From the NCBI GenBank assembly GCA_016710765.1, contig JADJUJ010000002.1:372001-436000 (forward strand): a DNA stretch of 64,000 nucleotides. The letters are read 5' to 3'. The stretch's first letter is position 1; the number at the start of each line of letters is the position of its first letter. Source of the stretch: Lewinellaceae bacterium (GTDB lineage: Bacteria; Bacteroidota; Bacteroidia; Chitinophagales; Saprospiraceae). Under the pieces are notes generated by a model. The model saw nothing but the letters and a program-made list of their open reading frames with translations. It was not told the origin of the DNA and made no database searches. The position numbers were made by a program, and so were the translations under genes. Below are positions 57,160 through 64,000 of the stretch, piece by piece.

Positions 57160-60100
57160 TTAATCTATCAAAATCATCTTCTTCCGGTCGCTGTGCGTAG
57201 GAGATTCGAGTTCGTACCAGTAAACACCTGGTGTACCCAAATCGTCTTTCCGGAGGCTGATTTCATTGTATCCTTTACCAAATTCACCAACCACTGTTTT
57301 CACCAACTGACCCGACATGTTGAATACCCGCAAGGTACTGCGTCCGGCCTCAGGCAGTCGGAAAGCAATGGTGGTCACATTTTGGAATGGATTCGGCATG
57401 TTCTGGTACAATACGAAAGGTGCGATATCGTGGGCCTGCGACTGGCCGTAGCGGAATTCAATCCTTTGGGTTGAACCACCCGTTGTGTATGCTTCGGCAC
57501 GGGTGATTTGCGAACCTGGCTGCAGCACATCCGACAATTGCTTGCTGGAGCGGATTGCACGGAAACGTAAGGTAAACATTACCTCATCGTCACGCAAGGA
57601 AACCGGATCTCTGTTTACCCAAACTGAAGTCAGGTAGCCTTCATCCAAATGCGCCATACCAAAGTTTTCGTCACTAAGGTTCGGCAATGAACCCATTACA
57701 ACATCTTCCAGTTCCAACACATTTTTATCAAATGCAATGGTCATCTGGTAAGCATGGCGGTTGTTGAAATCGGATGCCTTGAAGGGCACTTCCAGGATTT
57801 CACCACTGTTCACATTGCGGTTGTCGATACCGAAGTAAAGCGCATCATTGTTACCATAACGATCATTAGCGTCGCTGTTGAAGTTCACTGGAGTATTGCC
57901 GTTGACATCGCCCATCCGTACGGCTACAAAGTCGTCGTTGAGGAAATCCATTGTAGCAGGGTTGTGATCAATGAAGTTCGGCGGAATATTGGTCAATGGA
58001 CCAAACATCGGTGTGTTGTTGGACGGGAACACATAGCTCTTAGGAACAAATTTCCAGTCCAGCTGATTCATCAGGTTCTGATCCGTTCCCAATACAACAC
58101 GTTGAATCAACAGGTAATCGCCCAGTGATACAGTTTTGCTGTTGTTTACGTCAGCAGCAACCCATTGGTAAGGAGATGGCATGGTATCGCCGAAAATATG
58201 ATTGACGATGCGCAGCAGGTCGCCTGCTGTAATACCAGCGTTACCTGCGGTCGATTTGAAGCAAGTGGTATTCGTATTTACACCGTTCGGAACATTGAAC
58301 GTATAAGCACCCGGAACGCCCGTTGTTGTTGTGGCGCCTACACCACCACTGAGGTTTACCGTTACATTCTGAACCGGTTTTTCAACACTGGTAGGTACCT
58401 CAGGGTTAATCCATGTTTTAATGTTACCGGCAATGGTAAGATCGTTGGCTACGCCATTGATGCTTACAGAGCCGTTATCCACATTAATCATGATCGTAAC
58501 AGGGTTGCCCTGCTGCGACTGGAAGAATTCTACCATGACTGGGGAACCAACTACAGTAGCCGGGCTCATGGAGCCAACAGGTGCTACATCGCTAAGTTCT
58601 ACATCAATGTTAAACAATACGGTACCGTCGGGCAATGTTTTAGGCGTCTGGTTCGGGTCAGCATAGATGACCGACAGGACACCTGCGGAGATGTTATCCA
58701 CCAAAGTTGGTGCAATCATCGGGTTGATGCTGGAAATGCCCAAAATGGTTCCTACAGAAGGCAGATCTACCTGAACGGAGAAGGAGAAGGCTATGATGTC
58801 CAGGAACTGTTCAACCGTAACCGGAACGGATACGATAGCGCCCTGAGCACCAGCAGCATCACCTACGATCAGGGTAAGTTTGTCGCCGTCCAAAACCTGA
58901 ACAGTATCAATCTTCTGACAACCCGTCATTTGATCCACAACGGTTACCAAATACTGTCCGGCGGTAAGGCCGCTGATCATTGAGGTGTTGTCACCGTTAC
59001 TCCAACTGTAGAGGAATGTACCGGAACCACCAGCGGCTGTAGCCGAAGCGGTACCATCTGCAGCACCAAAGAACGATACTGTACTGCCAGAAGTAGTTAG
59101 GGTAAAGCCAGCGGTTGGTCCAAGTTCTACTGCAACATTGACAGTACAGGTGTTGGAATTTCCGTGGATATCGATAACGGTCAGTGTTACTGCGTTGTTG
59201 CCCAATTGGCTGCAATCGAAAGTCGAAACCGACAAGGTCAGGGTATCAATGTCACAGTTATCAATGCTTCCCAGGTCAATATCATCCGGCTGGATGGTAG
59301 CCACGCCGTTCGAACCAAGGGCAACCACTACGCTGCCATTACAAATGGCGGTCGGCACACTGTTGTCGATCACCTGTAACAGGAAGGAATCAACGCCTGT
59401 ATTACCGCAAGGATCGGTAGCGGAGAAATGAATCCAGTAATCGCCGATATCGTAATTACCTGCCACATTGAGCGAGGTATCACCAAGGGGGGCATCATTG
59501 GTTACGGTCAGTTCTGCCACTGGTGCGCAATCAGAAAGGAACTGGGCTACGTTGATCGCCACTGGCGCCTTACAATTCGTATTCGGCGGGAAGTTAGCCG
59601 AGAACACTTTAATGGTATCTGGCAAACCAAGGAACATTGGCGCTTCGGTATCCGTAACGGTAATCTTACGTAGTGTACAGCAGAATTACCACAATCATCG
59701 GTTGCTGTCCAGGAACGGCGGATGGTATAGTTGTATTTACCACAAAGGCCGCTGGCAATATTAATGGTGTCCTGTACAAAGGTTACGGGAACCATTTGTG
59801 CACAGTTGTCGGTTGCCGTCAGTACCAGTGGAGCACCAATCACAGCGCTACAACTGATGGTATCGTCTGGCGGCAACTGCGAGAAGGTAGGCTTGATGGT
59901 ATCCTGTATGCTCAACAACTGGATACAGGTGGTCAGGTTGTTAGCCTGATCAAACACCTTCCAGGTGCGGGTGAGGACCTGACAAATGCTGCCGGTGCCA
60001 TTGGAAATTTCATCCGTGTAAGAAATAGACGAAACAGTACAATTGTCCGTAGCCGTGGCGATACCCTGCACAGCAGGTGCCAGATTGTCGGTGCATTGTA

Positions 60101-63100
60101 CCGTCTTGTTTGGTGGACAGAAGGTGATGGTTGGGAACACATTGTCCTGAATCACAACATATGTCTGGCACATCGACATGTTTCCTGCCGTATCCTATAC
60201 AATAAGTTTTACAGGATGCTGCGTCATGCCATCGGCATCAGCACAGGTATAAGTAAACGAATTGGATGGCGCTTGTAAAGGCATTACATCCAGGCGCTGA
60301 ATCTTGATGTCCAACAGGTTTGCTGGCGTACAGTTGTCGAAACTGTTGTTGTCAAACTGGTTGGTATTAACCGTAACAGAGCCAGAAGGCTGCAAAGCGG
60401 CGCTAACACCATTAATACAAACGGCCGTTGGCGGCGTTCCATCTTTTACAACCACTAAACCTTATGGGTGCTGAAGTTGCCACAGATGTCTTCTGCAACG
60501 AAAACAACCGTTGTTTCACCTAAGCTTAGTAAATACCAGAAGCATCGGCGCCACTCAGGTTGCCAGGATACTCGGTATTGGTGAGTGCAAGATCATCGCC
60601 CGTGGCACAATCACTGATGAAGCTGGTTAAGTCCAAACTAACCGTATCGGCGCAAATCAAAGAGCCCGGGTCCGTAAATACGGTGACCGTATCGGGTGCG
60701 TTGGCAGCAAACACGGGTGCTTTAGAGTCTTCCACCGAGATAGTGCGGAATTGAACGCGAACGTTTCCAGCATCATCCGTGGCTGTATAAGACAGTGTAA
60801 TGGAATATGTATAGAAATCACAACCAACAGAATCCTGTGTGGATACTTCGTGTCAGTTACCACAGCGGAACAATCTGTCCAGATAACCGGGAACAGTAAA
60901 GGCAGGAAGGGTATCGCATACGTCGACCGTAATATCCGCAGGGAAGTTAATCAAGAATGGTTTGGTAACATCCCTCACCGTCACCTGGTGGTACAAGTTG
61001 CTGTATTACCAGGGTTATCGGTTACCGTAAGCGTGACGGTGTTATTGCCCGATTGGCAACCAAAGATTAAGGTCATGACCGAAGTCAATGTAATGGACTG
61101 ATGGCGTCGGATGCCGCCACCGTTTTGATCATAAGCTTCCATTATCAATCTGGACAACATTGAAGCAACGCCCATACCATTCAAGGCCGCACTCAGGTTA
61201 ATGGTAAATCGGCTTGCACAGTGCAATAGGTTTGAATGTATCTTCCAAAACGGTGATGTTTTGCAACTGACTGGATTGATTGCCGTTGCCATCATCATAA
61301 ATCCAGGTTACCACATAGTTACTTGGATTGCCGAATGCCGGCGTATAGATGAAGTTGTACATTGGTGGGTTACTGCCTGGAATCAACATCCCAACAGGAG
61401 CTGAAGGCGTACCATAAATAGTTGGATTCGGGGTTACAAGGATCGTTGGCAATCGGCGCCGTAACAATCACAGAACCACAAAACTTTCTATTGCAGCCAA
61501 AGAGGCATCTACCGGAATTGGTGCGTTACCATCAGCAAGGGTTACAACGAAAGAACAACTTCCTGTCAGGTTATTAGGATACAAATCCGTTCCCGTAACT
61601 GTAATCGTCGTTTGTTGGCCTGCAGCTGGTGTTGCACCAAAAATAGTAGACAACGCTACACCCTGCATAGGGCTTTGGACTTTCATTACGTTGGAGGCAC
61701 AGTTGTCGGAAACAAATACCAGGTTGCGGTAATCAGGAAGAGGATCTGTAGCACAGGTAGTGGATAAGGTTTGGTTAGCCGGGCAAGTAAGCACAGGCGC
61801 CTGAACATCCACTACTTTAACGGTAAACGAACAGGTGACTGTATTGTTAGCCACATCCGTTGCCGTATAAGTCACTACCGTGTTTCCTACTGGGAAAAAG
61901 GCGGTTGGGTGCGTATTGGCAATACTGTTGTAATTGAATGGGGGAACTGAAATTTGACCCTGCCCTGGAGGAGGTGTGAAGGATTCTGTTATTCCACCAT
62001 TACCATTGTTCAAAAAGGCAGAGCAATCTGTAAAGTCAAGATCAGAAGCCAATGGCCGGAACCAGGAGAAGGTATTACCACAGTTGTTGGTCACGTTGTT
62101 AATCGTAAACGTTTGGCCACAAACATTATCGGTATTACCCAAGGACTGTGCAAACGGTTCGTTGATCGTTGGTGCAGCTTTTGTCCAATACGGTCACTGT
62201 TATGGTAACCGAATTCTGGTTCATGCAATCATCCGTAGCATAAAATGTCACCTTCGTTGTTCCAATTGGGAACAGAAATTAACAGCCGTTGCAAGGAGGA
62301 AATTGGCGTAATCGGCTGATCACCAGGCGTATATGGATTTACTCCAGGTCCTGGCGTGTTCGGATCGTAATCAATTGAGTAAGAATAGGCGATGGGGCCT
62401 ACGCAGTTATCTGTTGCCCAAATACCTACTGGCAGCGAATATACCTTGAGACAGTTAACATCCGTGCTGGTGTACATCAAGGAAGGAATCACCGGAGGAT
62501 TATTAAAAGTTGGCTTCGTATTATCCTGAAGCGTGATGCGCTGAATACCGGTAGTCATGTTACCGGATGCATCCGTCGCTTTCCAGGTACGGTCGATAAT
62601 TTTCTTCACCGGACAATTTACCGGCAATACCGTTACATCTGTATAGCTTATTCCATTATTGGGATAGAACAATGCACCGGAACAAACATCAGAGCCAGTT
62701 GCCACACCAGTGGCAGTACCAGCTGGTGGAGCAGTCCCCAAGGGCGATGGATTGTTGATCAAATCGCAGTAATTGCTCAATGTAATATCCGCAGGTTTGT
62801 TCAGCGTAGGAGGTGTAACATCTTTAATGGTCACGACTTTAGTACAAATGCTGAAATCGTTAGGGCCGGGTACAGTCAACCCTACCGGAAGTTTGTGTAC
62901 TACCCTGAGGGTCAGGGTTTGCGTTTGCGGGTTGGCAAGGGTGGATGCTTCAAAACATCCAAAGGAAACAGAGGGTGCGAAGTTGACACCATCCTTGGAT
63001 ACTTCGTACGTTGCAATAGTACAGTTGTCGGTACTCATAGCATTCATGCTGATATCCGGCAACACGGCCGCCATATTATTAGCATACACTGTAACAGAAC

Positions 63101-64000
63101 CCGACGAATTCAGGTTTATCATGTTGGTCCCCCCAGAAATGGTGGCACAATTGGCCAAAGGAGGAGTAACATCACGAACCACAACAGTTGTGACGCAAGT
63201 AGAAGAATTACCTACATTATCCGTAACCGTCAAGGCATAAGTAGAAGGAACACCTACATTGCTACAGTCGTACAAACGACTGGTTGGGGAGAATGAATAA
63301 AAACACGAGTTATCAGAAACCGTATTGACAATATCGCCTGCATTGACCGTCACCTGGGTTGGTTGAGAAACTGTATTGGTGTTAAGATCTACCGTTATGC
63401 TTGGCTTGCAGGACAAAGCGGGGGGCAAGTTGTCTACTACGTTCACGGGGAAAGAACAAATAGAAATATTACCAGCCATGTCAAAAGCAGTATAAGTTAC
63501 GGTGGTGATCCCATAGTTAAACAGCACAGGTGGCGTGTGTGAGGAAACAATAGAGGTCAGGCCGGAGCAGTTATCTGTAGCCGTTGGCGGTGTCCAGTTC
63601 ACCTGCGCATTGCAACTGCCAGCACCATAATTGATGGTTAAGGCAGGGGGGCAACCGGCAAAGGTAGGGCCCGTGAGGTCCTGAACAGTTACCGTGAAAT
63701 TACAAACCGCAGAATTGCCTGATTTGTCAGTAACACGGTAAGTAATGGTATGACTTCCAGCAGATAGCACACCCGCAGCAGGCTGCATCAGCACCGATAG
63801 TCCACAAAGCAGCACCATCAATTTTAAACTCAACTGGGTTGGGACCAAAAGCGCAGTTATCGTTATAGAATCCAGGGTCGGTGGGGTTGCCCAATGCCAT
63901 GGCAATGCCGCTTGGTGTTCCTGAACACCCCATCGTTGCTGGAACGACCTTGTTGGCAGGGCAAGTCAGCGTAGGAAGTTGGTTGTCTTTTATGATGACA
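57160..64000 (-). CDS. Giant HYR protein with cohesin-, dockerin-like and T9SS type A tail (many frame breaks, runs off the window)
   Basis: More than 2200 residues, 5' end beyond 64000. HYR-like repeats (DNC, VTYTATD, TCPAN motifs) fill 64000 to about 59000. Near the end come a cohesin-like domain (about 58450-58880), a dockerin-like domain (58072-58254, two loops with ITAGDLLRIVNHIFG and DVNNSKTVSLGDYLLIQRVVLG), and a type A sorting domain (57160 to about 57430: YQNMPNPFQNVTTIAFRLPE, VYWYELESPTHSDRKKMILID). At least eight frame changes occur (near 63740, 62200, 61470, 61200, 60995, 60900, 60520, 60460, 59670) and one in-frame TAG at 60195-60197 between KLIV and DTAGNMSMC. One clear case at about 60995 is a GG that should be GGG. 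The gene is probably intact in life. Confidence 0.8.

Noticed and set aside
29963..60197. TAG recoded as an amino acid
   Set aside because: TAG is the normal stop of other intact genes here (for example at 21132-21134 and 24537-24539), so general recoding is excluded.

Overview
The window looks like a piece of a Bacteroidota chromosome, most likely from the Saprospiria/Saprospiraceae. The reasons are a PorP/SprF protein next to an OmpA/PD40 protein and HYR-repeat proteins with type IX secretion (T9SS) sorting domains, a Porin_10-type outer-membrane protein, a SusC/Oar-like TonB receptor, and several promoters of the Bacteroidota form TTTG-N19..20-TAnnTTTG. This assignment is inferred from gene families only. 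No rRNA, tRNA, CRISPR array or prophage was seen.

Region 1 (about 2.1-18.5 kb, minus strand) is the most unusual part. It is a tightly spaced operon that reads, in transcription order: a 22-heme c-type cytochrome, a 2054-residue c-type cytochrome with about 82 CxxCH motifs, an outer-membrane beta-barrel protein, an NrfJ-like OB-fold lipoprotein, a ResB-CcsA cytochrome c synthase, a membrane cytochrome b with two H-x13-H pairs, a ferredoxin/FAD oxidoreductase and a YHS-domain protein. Together these could form one electron route from NAD(P)H or quinol in the cell, through heme b, to a very large multiheme wire at or beyond the outer membrane. I propose this as the candidate undescribed system. 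A BNR-repeat lipoprotein and an unrecognised gene precede it on the plus strand.

Region 2 (19-28.6 kb) holds scattered housekeeping and accessory genes: a KamA-like radical SAM protein, a secreted tail-collar/VHL-like fusion, hemL, a cold-shock protein, rmuC, a Porin_10 protein, fabI and a Lys/Ala-rich CBM48-like protein. Region 3 (28.6-36 kb, minus strand) is a six-gene operon: a TonB-dependent receptor, YnjB-like binding protein, two permeases, an ATPase and a radical SAM protein, with 4-nt overlaps between the ABC genes. Region 4 (36-42 kb) has rhamnose mutarotase, glgC and glgA (glycogen synthesis), a Tat-exported sugar isomerase-like protein and homogentisate dioxygenase. Region 5 (42.5-48.5 kb) has an OmpA protein with thrombospondin type 3 repeats, smc and a ferredoxin. 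Region 6 (48.9-64 kb, minus strand) is a T9SS-type cluster: an OmpA/PD40/SPOR protein, PorP/SprF, a 1.58-kilo-residue HYR protein with a type B sorting domain and three cohesin-like domains, and a giant HYR protein with a cohesin-like domain, a dockerin-like domain and a type A sorting tail, which runs off the right edge.

Reading frames are broken in many otherwise intact genes, mostly by one base in short homopolymers. The breaks cluster at 19-33 kb and 57-64 kb, while 33-57 kb is clean. Uncorrected long-read sequencing error is the simplest explanation. Composite genes are therefore annotated across the breaks. Two genes also carry in-frame TAG codons.
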